Shown here in pieces: positions 52,965 to 62,050 of a stretch of 64,000 nt of DNA. The stretch's first letter is position 1. Each line of letters opens with the position of its first letter. The stretch lies in assembly GCA_900767875.1 (NCBI GenBank), contig CAAGAT010000074.1:43902-107901 (forward strand), in the 5' to 3' direction. The translations under genes were made by a program, and so were the position numbers. The notes beneath the pieces are model-generated. The model saw only the letters and a list, made by a program, of their open reading frames with translations. It made no database searches and was not told where the DNA came from. This stretch comes from an uncultured Sutterella sp. (GTDB taxonomy: Bacteria; Pseudomonadota; Gammaproteobacteria; Burkholderiales; Burkholderiaceae_F).

Positions 52965-53627
52965 TTACCTGATTGCGGCCATGCACAACGCGACATGCAC
53001 CGATCCCGCAAGGCTGCGGCGAACCGCCTCCAGCCCCCAGGCCGCCAGCGTCTCGTCGGGGATTGGAGCCTCGTTTTCCAGGTAGACGAAACCATTGGGT
53101 TTGAGGTGCTCCAGCGCCGCCGCTACGGCCTTTTCGTGCAGCGCCAGGGCAAAGGGCGGATCGATGAAGATCACGTCGAAGCGCTCGTCGGTTTTGTCCA
53201 GCCAGGCAAAGGCGTCGGCCGCCTCACAGCGAACCGTCCCGCGCGCCCCGAGCTTGTCGACGACCTGCGCGATGGCCGAGGCGCTCCTGCGGTCCTTTTC
53301 CAGGCTCACCACGCGCGCGGCGCCGTTGCTGGCGGCCTCGATCCCAAGCGCGCCGCTGCCGGCGAACATATCCAGGAACGAGGCCTGCGACAAATCCCCG
53401 ATGAAGTGCCGCAGCCAGTCAAAGAGCGTTTCGCGCACGCGCGAGGGCGTCGGGCGCAGTCCGTCGCGCGAGCCCACGGCCAGCGGGGTTCTTTTGAACC
53501 GGCCCGAGACAATGCGCACCGCACTGTCGCCGCCGCGGGTTGGTAAACTAGAGTGTTGGACTTTTCCGCCCGCTCCGGAGCCCGTGCGCCCGGTGGGGGC
53601 AGCCGGTTTTTTCTTCGCTTTTGTCAT
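52965..53627 (-). CDS. rsmD: 16S rRNA (guanine966-N2)-methyltransferase
   Basis: This enzyme methylates G966 of 16S rRNA. The SAM site is FLDMFAGSGALGIEAASNGA and the catalytic motif is DVIFIDPPFAL (DPPF). The conserved core starts at VRIVSGRFKRTPLAV. The ATG at 53627 adds a Lys/Gly-rich leader of about 36 residues. Its start codon shares the CATG of the divergent ftsY start. A shorter start at the GTG near 53523 is possible and would free the ftsY promoter region. Confidence 0.9.
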   Translation of the reverse strand: MTKAKKKPAAPTGRTGSGAGGKVQHSSLPTRGGDSAVRIVSGRFKRTPLAVGSRDGLRPTPSRVRETLFDWLRHFIGDLSQASFLDMFAGSGALGIEAASNGAARVVSLEKDRRSASAIAQVVDKLGARGTVRCEAADAFAWLDKTDERFDVIFIDPPFALALHEKAVAAALEHLKPNGFVYLENEAPIPDETLAAWGLEAVRRSLAGSVHVALCMAAIR

Positions 53628-54546
53628 GGGATTTTTTTCACGCTTAAAAGACGGGCTCGCCCGTACCCGCGTCAACCTCGTCGGCCTTTTTTCGGGCGGC
53701 GTGGTCGATGAAGAGTTTTTCGAGTCGCTCGAAGAAACGCTGATTGCCGCCGACGTCGGCTACAAGCCGACGAGCCTCATCCTACAGCGTTTGCGCGATA
53801 CGGTGAAGCTCAAGGGTCTCAAAACCCGCGACGAGGTTCGCCTGGCGCTGCGCGACGAAATCGAGCGCATGCTCGCGCCGGCGCAAAAGCCCATGAATCT
53901 GGAGGCGGCCAAGCCGCTGGTGATCATGATGGTCGGCGTCAACGGCGCGGGCAAAACCACCACGATCGGCAAAATCGCCAAGTGGCTGGCCGCTCAGAAC
54001 AAGTCCGTGCTACTGGCGGCGGCCGACACGTTCCGCGCCGCCGCGCGCGAACAGCTGGCCGTCTGGGGCGAGCGCAACAAGATCGACGTCATCACGCAGT
54101 CGGGCGGAGACCCGGCCGCCGTCGTCTTTGACGCCGTCAACGCGGGCCGTGCCCGAGCCAGCGACGTGGTCATCGCCGACACCGCCGGCCGCCTGCCCAC
54201 GCAACAGCACCTGATGGAGGAGCTGGCGCGCATCCGCCGCTCGCAGGGCAAGGCCATGGAAGGCGCCCCGCACGAAGTGCTGCTGGTGGTCGACGGCACC
54301 AACGGGCAGAACGCGCTGGCGCAGGTCAAGGCCTTCGATCAGTACGCCGGGCTCACCGGTCTGATCGTCACCAAACTCGACGGAACCGCCAAGGGCGGCG
54401 TGCTGCTGGCGATCACCGCCGAGCGCACGCCCGACAAGGCCCTTCCAATTTACTTTGTGGGCGTGGGCGAACAGATCGACGATCTGCAGCCCTTTGACGC
54501 CCGAAACTTCGCCAACGCCCTCGTGGGCATGGACGAGCACCAATAA
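53626..54546 (+). CDS. ftsY: Signal recognition particle receptor FtsY
   Basis: A 306-residue GTPase that docks SRP-ribosome complexes at the membrane. It consists of just the NG domain: four-helix N domain (about 1-95), G1 GVNGAGKTTTIGKIA, DTAGRLPTQ and TKLDGTAKGG. The acidic A domain of E. coli FtsY is missing, which is normal for many bacteria. I chose the ATG at 53626 (GFFSRLKDGLARTR, a membrane-targeting amphipathic start). Confidence 0.95.
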   Translation: MGFFSRLKDGLARTRVNLVGLFSGGVVDEEFFESLEETLIAADVGYKPTSLILQRLRDTVKLKGLKTRDEVRLALRDEIERMLAPAQKPMNLEAAKPLVIMMVGVNGAGKTTTIGKIAKWLAAQNKSVLLAAADTFRAAAREQLAVWGERNKIDVITQSGGDPAAVVFDAVNAGRARASDVVIADTAGRLPTQQHLMEELARIRRSQGKAMEGAPHEVLLVVDGTNGQNALAQVKAFDQYAGLTGLIVTKLDGTAKGGVLLAITAERTPDKALPIYFVGVGEQIDDLQPFDARNFANALVGMDEHQ

Positions 54547-54596
54547 GAAGCTTTTCCCGATACGAGACAACAAATCAACCCAACAAAGGCATCGCT

Positions 54597-56114
54597 ATGA
54601 AGGGAGAATCCGATCAAAAGGAGCCGCTGCTGCTCGGCGCCGTTGATTTGGGCAGCAACAGTTTTCGCGTTGAAATCGGTCGCGTGGAGGATTACCGCAT
54701 CACGACCGAAAGCTACTGGAAGGAAACCGTTCGCCTGGCGGGCGGCATCGACGAAAACGGCGCCTTCACGCCGCAGATTCAGGAGCGGGCTCTGGCGGCC
54801 TTAAGACGTTTTCGCGAAAAGCTCGAAAACGTCCCGCCGCAGAACATCCGCGCCGTGGGCACGCAGGCGCTACGCGTGGCGACCAACTCGGCCGAGTTTC
54901 TGCCCAAGGCCGAAGAGGCGCTCGGGCACCCCATTGAAATCATCGCCGGCCGCGAAGAGGCCCGTCTCGTGTTTTCGGGCTGCGCGCACGCGCTGCCGCC
55001 TTCGAGCGAAAAGCGCCTTGTGGTCGACATCGGCGGCGCCTCGACCGAACTGATCATCGGCTGCGGCTTCATCGCCAAGGAATGCGAATCCTTCCACGTG
55101 GGCTGCGTCAACACGTCGATGGCCTTTTTCCGCGACGGCAAAATCACGGCCAATGCCCTCAAGCAGGCGCAGCTGGCGGCTCAAGCCGAATTTGAGGAAG
55201 CGCATCAGGAGTTTTCCTTTCGCAACTGGGACGCGGCATACGGCAGCGCGGGCACGATCGGGGCGGTGGCCGACATCGGTCTGGCCTCGGGCCTGACCAA
55301 CGGCGTGGTCACGCCGGCCCTGTTGAAGGTGTTGCGCAAGGAGCTCGTTGAGGCGGGCGACATCCGCAAACTCGACTGCCCGGGCCTCAAGGAAGACCGC
55401 CGCGAGGTGATCGCCGGCGGCCTGGCCGTCCTGTCGGCCATTTTCGACACCTTCAAGATCAAGGAAATGCGCCCGGCCTCCGGCGCCCTGCGCGTGGGGC
55501 TTCTCTACGACATGCTCGGCCGACAGGAGCAGCGCGACACGCGCGACAGCACGGTCACCTCGATCATCCGCCGCTCGAGCATCGACAAGCAGCAGGCCGC
55601 CCGCGTGGCCGCCTTGGCCGACAAGTTCTTCACGGCGCTCGAACCCGATACGGAAAAGTCGCACGACAACCGCAAACTGCTGCAGTGGGCCAGCATGCTG
55701 CACGAAACGGGCCGCATGATCAGCCCGAGCGGCTACCACAAGCACAGCCAGTACATTCTGATGAATTCGGATCTGCCGGGCTTTTCGCGCTATGACCAAA
55801 CGCAGATGAGCACCCTCGTGCTCGGTCAGCGCGGCAACCTCAAAAAGATCGAATCGTCCCTCTCGGATCCGTCCTTCGTGCACATGCTCGTGGCGCTGCG
55901 TCTGGCCGTGATCTTTGCGCACGCCCGCCGCACGGTGCGTCTGCCCGAGTTCAAGCTCGAGCAGGTGCAGCACACGCGCAAGACGGCCTTCCGTCTGTGG
56001 GTCGATCCGCAGTGGCTGCTGCGCCACCCCCTCACGGGCTATCTGCTCGAGCAGGAGTCCCTGGTGTGGGCGCGCGTGGGCATGGGATTTACCCTCGTCA
56101 AGCCCGAGGCCTAA
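54597..56114 (+). CDS. ppx: Exopolyphosphatase / Ppx-GppA phosphatase
   Basis: A 505-residue enzyme of the actin-like ATPase fold. Phosphate loops are AVDLGSNSFRVEI (about 16-28) and VVDIGGASTELIIG (about 140-153). The C-terminal HD-like region (ASMLHETGRMISPSGYHKHSQYI) is kept. It removes terminal phosphate from polyphosphate or pppGpp. It lies 50 bp after ftsY. Confidence 0.93.
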   Translation: MKGESDQKEPLLLGAVDLGSNSFRVEIGRVEDYRITTESYWKETVRLAGGIDENGAFTPQIQERALAALRRFREKLENVPPQNIRAVGTQALRVATNSAEFLPKAEEALGHPIEIIAGREEARLVFSGCAHALPPSSEKRLVVDIGGASTELIIGCGFIAKECESFHVGCVNTSMAFFRDGKITANALKQAQLAAQAEFEEAHQEFSFRNWDAAYGSAGTIGAVADIGLASGLTNGVVTPALLKVLRKELVEAGDIRKLDCPGLKEDRREVIAGGLAVLSAIFDTFKIKEMRPASGALRVGLLYDMLGRQEQRDTRDSTVTSIIRRSSIDKQQAARVAALADKFFTALEPDTEKSHDNRKLLQWASMLHETGRMISPSGYHKHSQYILMNSDLPGFSRYDQTQMSTLVLGQRGNLKKIESSLSDPSFVHMLVALRLAVIFAHARRTVRLPEFKLEQVQHTRKTAFRLWVDPQWLLRHPLTGYLLEQESLVWARVGMGFTLVKPEA

Positions 56115-56132
56115 CGGGAGAGCGGAGCATCC

Positions 56133-56804
56133 ATGGTTTCGGGCGGCGTCAACATTCCCCTCGTTGAGCTCATCAACGCGGGCATCGAAATCAACGGGCA
56201 GCGTCTTTCGCCGGGCATCACCTTCAACGTGACCCGCGGCGAGTTCGTGTGCCTGCACGGCCCCACGGGCTCGGGCAAGTCCCTGGCCTTGTCGATGATC
56301 GCAGGCATTTTGCGGCCCACCTTCGGCGAAGTGCGTGTGGCGGGCGACTGCCTGAACAACTTCAGCGAGCGCGAAATGGCGATCGTGCGCCGCTCGATGG
56401 GCATCATGATGCAGGAGTGTCTGCTGCTGGAAAACCGCTCGATTTTGGAAAACGTAATGCTACCCTCTTTGGCCGCCGAAGAGTCCTACGGCAAGTCTCG
56501 CACGGCGGCCCTCAACGCCCTGGAAAAGTGCGGCATCCTTGAGCTTGCCGACGAGCGCCCGCACGATTTGTCGGCCGGGCAAAAGCAGATCGCCTGCGTG
56601 GCCCGCGCCATCGTCAACAACCCGCTGCTCGTTTTGGCCGACGAGCCGTGCGCGCACCTGGATGCGGAAAACGCCCAGCACCTCATGGATCTGCTCGGGG
56701 AAGTGTCCCTGTCGAACGTCTCGGTGATCGTGGCCTCGCACCTGCAGCTCATGCCCACCAACATCGTCTGCCGTCCGATCATGCTGCAGGGGGTTGAGCG
56801 ATGA
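56133..56804 (+). CDS. ftsE: Cell division ATP-binding protein FtsE (divergent)
   Basis: A 223-residue ABC ATPase that, with FtsX, controls EnvC and amidases at the septum. Walker A is HGPTGSGKS (about 46-54), Walker B is LVLADEPCAHLD, and the switch His is in VASHL. The signature reads LSAGQKQIACVARA instead of the usual LSGGEQQR. The N-terminus lacks the aromatic A-loop seen in typical FtsE. The four-base overlap with ftsX and the EnvC-like gene at 37.6 kb support the assignment. Confidence 0.85.
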   Translation: MVSGGVNIPLVELINAGIEINGQRLSPGITFNVTRGEFVCLHGPTGSGKSLALSMIAGILRPTFGEVRVAGDCLNNFSEREMAIVRRSMGIMMQECLLLENRSILENVMLPSLAAEESYGKSRTAALNALEKCGILELADERPHDLSAGQKQIACVARAIVNNPLLVLADEPCAHLDAENAQHLMDLLGEVSLSNVSVIVASHLQLMPTNIVCRPIMLQGVER

Positions 56805-57727
56805 GCGTCTTTACCGGGACCCGTTGGGCCGCGCGGCAGACCGTGCGCGCCATCATCGAATTCAAGGGGCTCTTTTTGATGGCCCTGTCGCTGGCCGGTC
56901 TGGCGCTGACCATCCCCTTTTTCCTGGCCACGCTGGCCTGGTCGCTTTCCTCGCAGGTCTTTGACGTGCCCACGCAGGCCGAAGTGACGATCTTTGCCGA
57001 CCGCAGTGCCGGTGAGCAGACCGTCCGGGACCTGGCCAAGGCCGTCTCGGAAAACACCGTCATCTCCTCGGTGCGCATCGTGCCCAAAAGCGAAGCCTTG
57101 GAGATGGTCAACAAATCGCTCGGCTTAAAGGCCGAAGACGCCAAATCCAAGCAAAAGGCGCAGAACAACCCCCTGCCCGACATCGTGATCGCCACGGTGG
57201 CCAACAATGTCTCGAGCGAGGAGCTCGCCGCGGCGGCCGACGCGTTCCGCCAGATGCCCAACGTGGACCTGGTGGCCTACGACGACTCCTGGCAGCGCTA
57301 CCTCAATGCCCTGTACACGGCCCTGTCGCTGGTTCTGGGCATTCTAGGCTCGGTCGTGTTCCTGCTCGTGCTGTTGGTCATCTTCGCGTCCGTGCGCCTG
57401 ACGACCAACGCGCAAAAGGATGAGATCCGCGCCCTGTCGCTCTTTGGCGCCACCGCAAGCTTCATCCGCCGCCCCTATTCCTGGCGCGGTTTTCTCACGC
57501 TGATGCTCTCGGCCGTGCTCTCGCTGGGTGTGACCGCCACCGCCGTGAGTCTGCTCGCCAAGCCGATCGCCGACTTTGCGGGTCTGTACGGCGTGACCGT
57601 CATTTTGCGCATGCCCTCGGCGGACTGGTGCGCCCTGTATGTGGCTCTGGCGGCCCTTTTGGGCTACGTCGTGGGCTCCTTTGCCGCCAAGGACGCCATC
57701 GCACGCGTGCAAAACCGTCGCCCGTAG
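56801..57727 (+). CDS. ftsX: Cell division protein FtsX
   Basis: A 308-residue membrane protein with four spans: one near 25-45 and three in the C-terminal third. The periplasmic loop (about 55-170) would bind EnvC. The conserved cytoplasmic segment NAQKDEIRALSLFGATASFIRRPY follows the second span; only part is quoted because of length. It is translationally coupled to ftsE. Confidence 0.9.
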   Translation: MSVFTGTRWAARQTVRAIIEFKGLFLMALSLAGLALTIPFFLATLAWSLSSQVFDVPTQAEVTIFADRSAGEQTVRDLAKAVSENTVISSVRIVPKSEALEMVNKSLGLKAEDAKSKQKAQNNPLPDIVIATVANNVSSEELAAAADAFRQMPNVDLVAYDDSWQRYLNALYTALSLVLGILGSVVFLLVLLVIFASVRLTTNAQKDEIRALSLFGATASFIRRPYSWRGFLTLMLSAVLSLGVTATAVSLLAKPIADFAGLYGVTVILRMPSADWCALYVALAALLGYVVGSFAAKDAIARVQNRRP

Positions 57728-57816
57728 AGGCCGGCCCGAGACGAGCGATCAACCTTTTGATGCAGTCCGTAACGGTTGCCGAGGCTTTTCGGCTGTAGGA
57801 TGTTGCGGTTATATTT

Positions 57817-58989
57817 GTGTCGTCCGTTTCGGGCGAATCCAACCTTCGTTTTGTCGTGACCGATACCGTTGAAACCACCGCTTCGCGCCCCGAGGCCGCC
57901 GACTCCAAGGCGGATTCTCCGGCAGTGCAGGCCGCCGAGTCCGTCTCGGGCGGCCGCTCGCTCGTTGCGCGTCGCCAAACGGCCGGTCAGCTCATGCCCT
58001 CTCCCGCGCCGGGCGGCCGCAATCTCGTGCCCTACAAGGGTCCGGCGGGCGGTAGCCTCACCGTGCGGCCCGAACCCGTCAAGGGCGAAGTCGTCCCCTA
58101 CGAGAAAAAGCAGTACCTGCCCGCGGTCATTCCGCGCCTCGGGGATCTGGACGCCTACATCCGCTATGCCAACGCCGCCCCGATTCTGACGGCCGACGAA
58201 GAGCACGATCTGGCGGTGCGCCTGCGCGATCACGACGATCTGATGGCCGCCCAGCAGCTTATCGTCTCGCACCTGCGTCTGGTGGTGTCCATCGCCCGCG
58301 GCTTTTTGGGCTACGGTCTGCCGCACGCCGACCTCATCCAGGAAGGCAACATCGGCCTGATGAAGGCCATCAAGCACTTTGACCCGGACCGGGGCGTGCG
58401 TCTGATGACCTTCTCGGTGCACTGGATCCGCTCGGAAATTCAGGAATACATCGTGCGCAACTGGCGCATGGTCAAGCTGGCCACCACGAAAAATCAGCGC
58501 AAGCTCTTTTTCAATCTGCGCCAGATGAAGGAAGACGACAAGACGCTTTCGCCGCAAGACACGGAACGCATTGCCGAGACGCTTGACGTCAAGCCCGAGG
58601 AAGTGCGTGAGATGGAGGCGCGTTTGAGCGGCGGCGACACGCCTCTGGAGGGTCCCGGCTCGGACGACGCCGAAGAGGACAACAGCTTTGCGCCCATTGA
58701 CTGGCTCTCGCGCGACGAGGACGAGCCCGAAACCGTGCTCGAGGAGCGCGACAAGAATCGTTTGACGGGCAAACTCCTGCACGATGCGCTCGAGAACCTC
58801 GACGAGCGCAGCCGCCGGGTGCTGCAGGCGCGCTGGCTACGCACCGACACGGACGGCAACCCCGATCCGATGACGCTGCAGGAGCTGGCCGCCGAACTGG
58901 GCGTGTCTGCCGAACGCGTCCGTCAGATTGAAAAGAAGGCCCTCGCCAAACTGCGCACCGACCTTGCCGCCGACAAGGACGTTCTCTAA
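57817..58989 (+). CDS. rpoH: RNA polymerase sigma-32 (heat-shock) factor, extended N-terminus
   Basis: A sigma factor with region 2 (EGNIGLMKAIKHFDPDRGV, FSVHWIRSEI), the RpoH box QRKLFFNLRQMK and region 4 (LGVSAERVRQIEKKAL). RpoH is usually 280-310 residues; this reading has 390 because of about 95 extra N-terminal residues rich in Pro, Ala and Val and an acidic insert after region 3. I took the GTG at 57817; a GTG at 57855 is an alternative. A -10-like TATATT (57810-57815) lies so close that it favours the later start if it is used. Confidence 0.9.
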   Translation: MSSVSGESNLRFVVTDTVETTASRPEAADSKADSPAVQAAESVSGGRSLVARRQTAGQLMPSPAPGGRNLVPYKGPAGGSLTVRPEPVKGEVVPYEKKQYLPAVIPRLGDLDAYIRYANAAPILTADEEHDLAVRLRDHDDLMAAQQLIVSHLRLVVSIARGFLGYGLPHADLIQEGNIGLMKAIKHFDPDRGVRLMTFSVHWIRSEIQEYIVRNWRMVKLATTKNQRKLFFNLRQMKEDDKTLSPQDTERIAETLDVKPEEVREMEARLSGGDTPLEGPGSDDAEEDNSFAPIDWLSRDEDEPETVLEERDKNRLTGKLLHDALENLDERSRRVLQARWLRTDTDGNPDPMTLQELAAELGVSAERVRQIEKKALAKLRTDLAADKDVL

Positions 58990-59030
58990 GCTTGCGGCTT
59001 CGTTTTGTTGCTTTGCCTTACCCACCGCGT

Positions 59031-59501
59031 ATGTTTCACGTCGTTTTGGTTCACCCCGAAATCCCCCCCAACACGGGCAACGTCATCCGTCTGTGCGCCA
59101 ACACGGGCTGCACGCTGCATCTGATCGAGCCGCTGGGCTTTTCGGTCGACGACAAGCACCTCATCCGCGCCGGGCTCGACTACCACGAGTTCACGACGAT
59201 GAAGACCTACCCGTCCTGGCAGGCGTTTCTGGACACGGAAAAGCCCGAGGCCGCGCGCATGTTCGCGATGACCACCAAGGGCTCGTCGATTTTCTCGACG
59301 ATGACGTTTGAAAAGGGAGACTGGTTGATTTTCGGCAGCGAAGGGCACGGCCTGCCCGATGCGATCCGCGAGTCGTTTCCCGTCGACCGGCGCATTCGTC
59401 TGCCGATGATGCCCAAGAATCGCTCGCTTAACCTGAGCAACGCCGTGGCCGTCACCGTGTTTGAGGCCTGGCGCCAGATGGGCTACGAGGGCTCGGTCTG
59501 A
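59031..59501 (+). CDS. trmL: tRNA (cytidine34-2'-O)-methyltransferase
   Basis: A 156-residue SPOUT enzyme modifying the wobble base of tRNA-Leu. Landmarks are HPEIPPNTGNVIRLCANTGC at the start, IFGSEGHGLPDAI in the knot and LPMMPKNRSLNLSNAVAV in the SAM site. I chose the ATG at 59031. It converges on proB. Confidence 0.94.
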   Translation: MFHVVLVHPEIPPNTGNVIRLCANTGCTLHLIEPLGFSVDDKHLIRAGLDYHEFTTMKTYPSWQAFLDTEKPEAARMFAMTTKGSSIFSTMTFEKGDWLIFGSEGHGLPDAIRESFPVDRRIRLPMMPKNRSLNLSNAVAVTVFEAWRQMGYEGSV

Positions 59502-59514
59502 CGAGCCCCCGGGG

Positions 59515-60645
59515 TCAGCTGCGGCGCAGCATCACCATGTTGTCGCGGTGCACGGCCTCTTCGGGGCCGGCAAAGCCCAAAATCGCGGCAAATTCATCGC
59601 CGTGGCGTCCCGCAATGAGACGCAGCTGGGCCGAGTCGTAGTTGACGAGCCCACGGGCGATTTCGGTGCCGTCGGGCGCCACGCAGCCGACGACGTCGCC
59701 GCGCACGAAGTCGCCCTGCACGGCCTTGATGCCCACGGGCAGCAGACTCGTTTTCTTTTCCAAAAGGGCCTTGGTCGCCCCGGCGTCCAGCACCACCAGC
59801 CCCTGCGCCCGAAGCTGATCGGCCAGCCACTTGGCACGGGCGTGCCAGGGCTTGTGCGAGGCCGTCAGATACGTGCCGATGGCTTGGCCCTGGGCCAGGC
59901 GCTCGAGCACACGCTCCTCGCGCCCGCTGGCAATGACCGTGTCGGCGCCGCTGCGCGCGGCCCGCTTGGCCGCCAGAATCTTGGTGATCATGCCGCCCTT
60001 GGACAGGGTGCTCGCCGCCCCGCCCGCCATCTTTTCCAGCCGCTCGTCGCCGGCCTGCGCCTGCGCGACAAACTCGGCGGACGGATCCTTGCGCGGATCG
60101 GCCGTGTAAAGCCCCTGCTGATCGGTGAGGATCACAAGGGCGTCGGCTTCGATGAGGTTTGTGACGAGCGCCCCGAGCGTGTCGTTGTCCCCGACCTTGA
60201 TTTCGTCGGTGACGACCGTGTCGTTTTCGTTGACGATCGGCACCACGCCCAGGCGCAGCAGCTCCAGAAGCGTTTCGCGGGCGTTCAGATAGCGCTCGCG
60301 GTTGGACAAGTCGGCGTGCGTGAGCAGAATCTGCGCCGTGCGCACGCCGTGTGAGGAAAAGGCCGTCTCATAGGCCTGCACCAGACCCATCTGACCGACG
60401 GCCGCCGCGGCCTGCAGCTCGCAGATGCGCTCGGGCCGGCGGCTCCAGCCCAGGCGCAGCACGCCTTCGGCAATGGCGCCGGAACTGACGAACACCACCT
60501 CTTTACCGTCCTTGACGAGGGTGCTGATCTGCGAGGCCAGCGTCTCGATCATGGTGCGGTCAAGGCCGCGGCCGTCATTGGTCAGAAGCGCACTGCCGAC
60601 CTTGACGACGAGACGGCCGGCCTGCTTGAGCGTGCTTTGCTGCAT
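59515..60645 (-). CDS. proB: Glutamate 5-kinase
   Basis: A 376-residue enzyme for the first step of proline synthesis. The amino-acid kinase domain (about 8-260: VVKVGSALLTNDGRGLD, IVNENDTV, GTGGM-equivalent LSKGGMITKI) is followed by a PUA domain (about 280-360). Activity is normally feedback-inhibited by proline. It lies 26 bp after obgE, as in many proteobacteria. Confidence 0.95.
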   Translation of the reverse strand: MQQSTLKQAGRLVVKVGSALLTNDGRGLDRTMIETLASQISTLVKDGKEVVFVSSGAIAEGVLRLGWSRRPERICELQAAAAVGQMGLVQAYETAFSSHGVRTAQILLTHADLSNRERYLNARETLLELLRLGVVPIVNENDTVVTDEIKVGDNDTLGALVTNLIEADALVILTDQQGLYTADPRKDPSAEFVAQAQAGDERLEKMAGGAASTLSKGGMITKILAAKRAARSGADTVIASGREERVLERLAQGQAIGTYLTASHKPWHARAKWLADQLRAQGLVVLDAGATKALLEKKTSLLPVGIKAVQGDFVRGDVVGCVAPDGTEIARGLVNYDSAQLRLIAGRHGDEFAAILGFAGPEEAVHRDNMVMLRRS

Positions 60646-60671
60646 GCGAATTCCTCTTTCAGTCGCCCGTC

Positions 60672-61754
60672 TCAGAGCTCAACCTCTTCGGGTTGGGCAA
60701 AGCGAACGTCGGCCTTCTCCTCTTCCTCGAGGCGCGCCTGACGACGCTTGGCGTCGAGTTCCTGCGCGATGGCCTTGATGAGCTCTTCGCAGCCCTCGCG
60801 GGTGGCCGCACTCATCACAAAGAGCGGACGATCCTCGCCGAGTTCGGCGCGGTAGCGCTCGATGAGCGCCTCGCGCTCGCCTTCGGGCACGAGGTCCATC
60901 TTGTTGAGCACCACCCAGCGCGTCTTGCGTTCGAGCTCTTCGTCGTACTTGCCCAGTTCGGCCACCAGCGCCTTGGCTTCGGCGATCGGATCGGTGTCCG
61001 GATTCATCGGCGCGCAGTCGATGATGTGCAGCAGCAGGCTCGTGCGCGACAGATGGCGCAGGAACAGATGCCCGAGGCCGGCGCCTTCGCTGGCACCCTC
61101 AATCAGACCCGGAATGTCGGCGATCACAAAGCTCTGTTCGGGGCCGACGCGCACCACACCGAGGTGCGGATGCAGCGTGGTGAAGGGATAGTCGGCGATC
61201 TTGGGACGCGCATTGCTCACCGCGGTGATGAACGTGGACTTGCCCGCGTTGGGCATGCCCAGCAGACCCACGTCGGCCAGCACCTTGAGTTCCAGGCGAA
61301 GGGCGCGGTACTGCCCGGCCTCGCCCGGCGTGCACTGACGCGGCGCGCGGTTGATGCTCGTCTTAAAGTGCAGGTTCCCGAGGCCGCCCTTGCCGCCGGC
61401 GGCAAGCAACTGACGGTCGCCGTGGTGCGTCAGATCGGCCACGGTCTCACCGGTCGTTTCATCGACGATGAGCGTGCCCACGGGCATGCGCAGCACGATG
61501 TCCTCGCCGCCCGCGCCGAAGCAGTCGGCGCCGCGGCCGTTTTCGCCGTTGGGGGCGAAGAACTTGCGGGTGTAGCGGTAGTCCATCAGCGTGTTGATGT
61601 TGCGGTCGGCCTGCGCCCAGACGCTGCCGCCGCGGCCGCCGTCACCGCCGTCGGGACCACCCTTGGGAATGAACTTTTCGCGGCGAAAGCTCGCAACGCC
61701 ATTGCCGCCTTTGCCGCCTTGAACCTCAATGCGGGCTTCGTCAACGAATTTCAC
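60672..61754 (-). CDS. obgE: Obg GTPase (ribosome assembly)
   Basis: A 360-residue GTPase. The glycine-rich Obg fold (about 1-158) is followed by a G domain with GMPNAGKST, DIPGLIEGASEG and NKMDLV. It binds the 50S subunit and senses ppGpp. The rplU and rpmA genes that usually precede it are missing: its start is 140 bp from the IS200/IS605 element, so its promoter context has changed. Confidence 0.95.
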   Translation of the reverse strand: MKFVDEARIEVQGGKGGNGVASFRREKFIPKGGPDGGDGGRGGSVWAQADRNINTLMDYRYTRKFFAPNGENGRGADCFGAGGEDIVLRMPVGTLIVDETTGETVADLTHHGDRQLLAAGGKGGLGNLHFKTSINRAPRQCTPGEAGQYRALRLELKVLADVGLLGMPNAGKSTFITAVSNARPKIADYPFTTLHPHLGVVRVGPEQSFVIADIPGLIEGASEGAGLGHLFLRHLSRTSLLLHIIDCAPMNPDTDPIAEAKALVAELGKYDEELERKTRWVVLNKMDLVPEGEREALIERYRAELGEDRPLFVMSAATREGCEELIKAIAQELDAKRRQARLEEEEKADVRFAQPEEVEL

Positions 61755-61822
61755 TTTATCCGTCCCTCAAAAATATGGAGCGATCCGACCCGGAACAACA
61801 TCCGGCCTATCGGAACAGCATA

Positions 61823-61896
61823 GTAAACAACTCTCGACTGAAGTCGAAAGCTTTATTGTCACCTGCTAAAGCAGGCTCAACATAGGGCTTGTTTAC
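61823..61896. repeat. Right-end structure of the insertion sequence
   Basis: GTAAACAA (61823-61830) pairs with TTGTTTAC (61889-61896). Inside lie hairpins TCGACT/AGTCGA (61834-61847) and CCTGCT/AGCAGG (61862-61875). The outer stem includes the tnpB stop codon. Confidence 0.6.
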
Positions 61897-62050
61897 ACCA
61901 GCCCCTGGGTTATCAGCAGACAACCCAGACGTTGCAGATTCCGACCTCCATTGAGGTCGCTGTGCGCTCTGTAACCACAGTTCTTGCAAACAAATCGGTG
62001 CTTCTGCCGTGTTCCGATGGCATTGCAATGCGGACAGGTTTGCGACGTAT
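61825..62050 (-). ncRNA. Predicted omega RNA (reRNA) of TnpB
   Basis: In IS200/IS605 elements the guide RNA covers the 3' end of tnpB and the right end, and its 3' guide comes from the flanking DNA. Here that would be the minus strand from about 62050 to 61825, with guide bases from about 61805-61824. The hairpins at 61834-61875 supply plausible scaffold stems. The limits are inferred, not seen. Confidence 0.35.
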
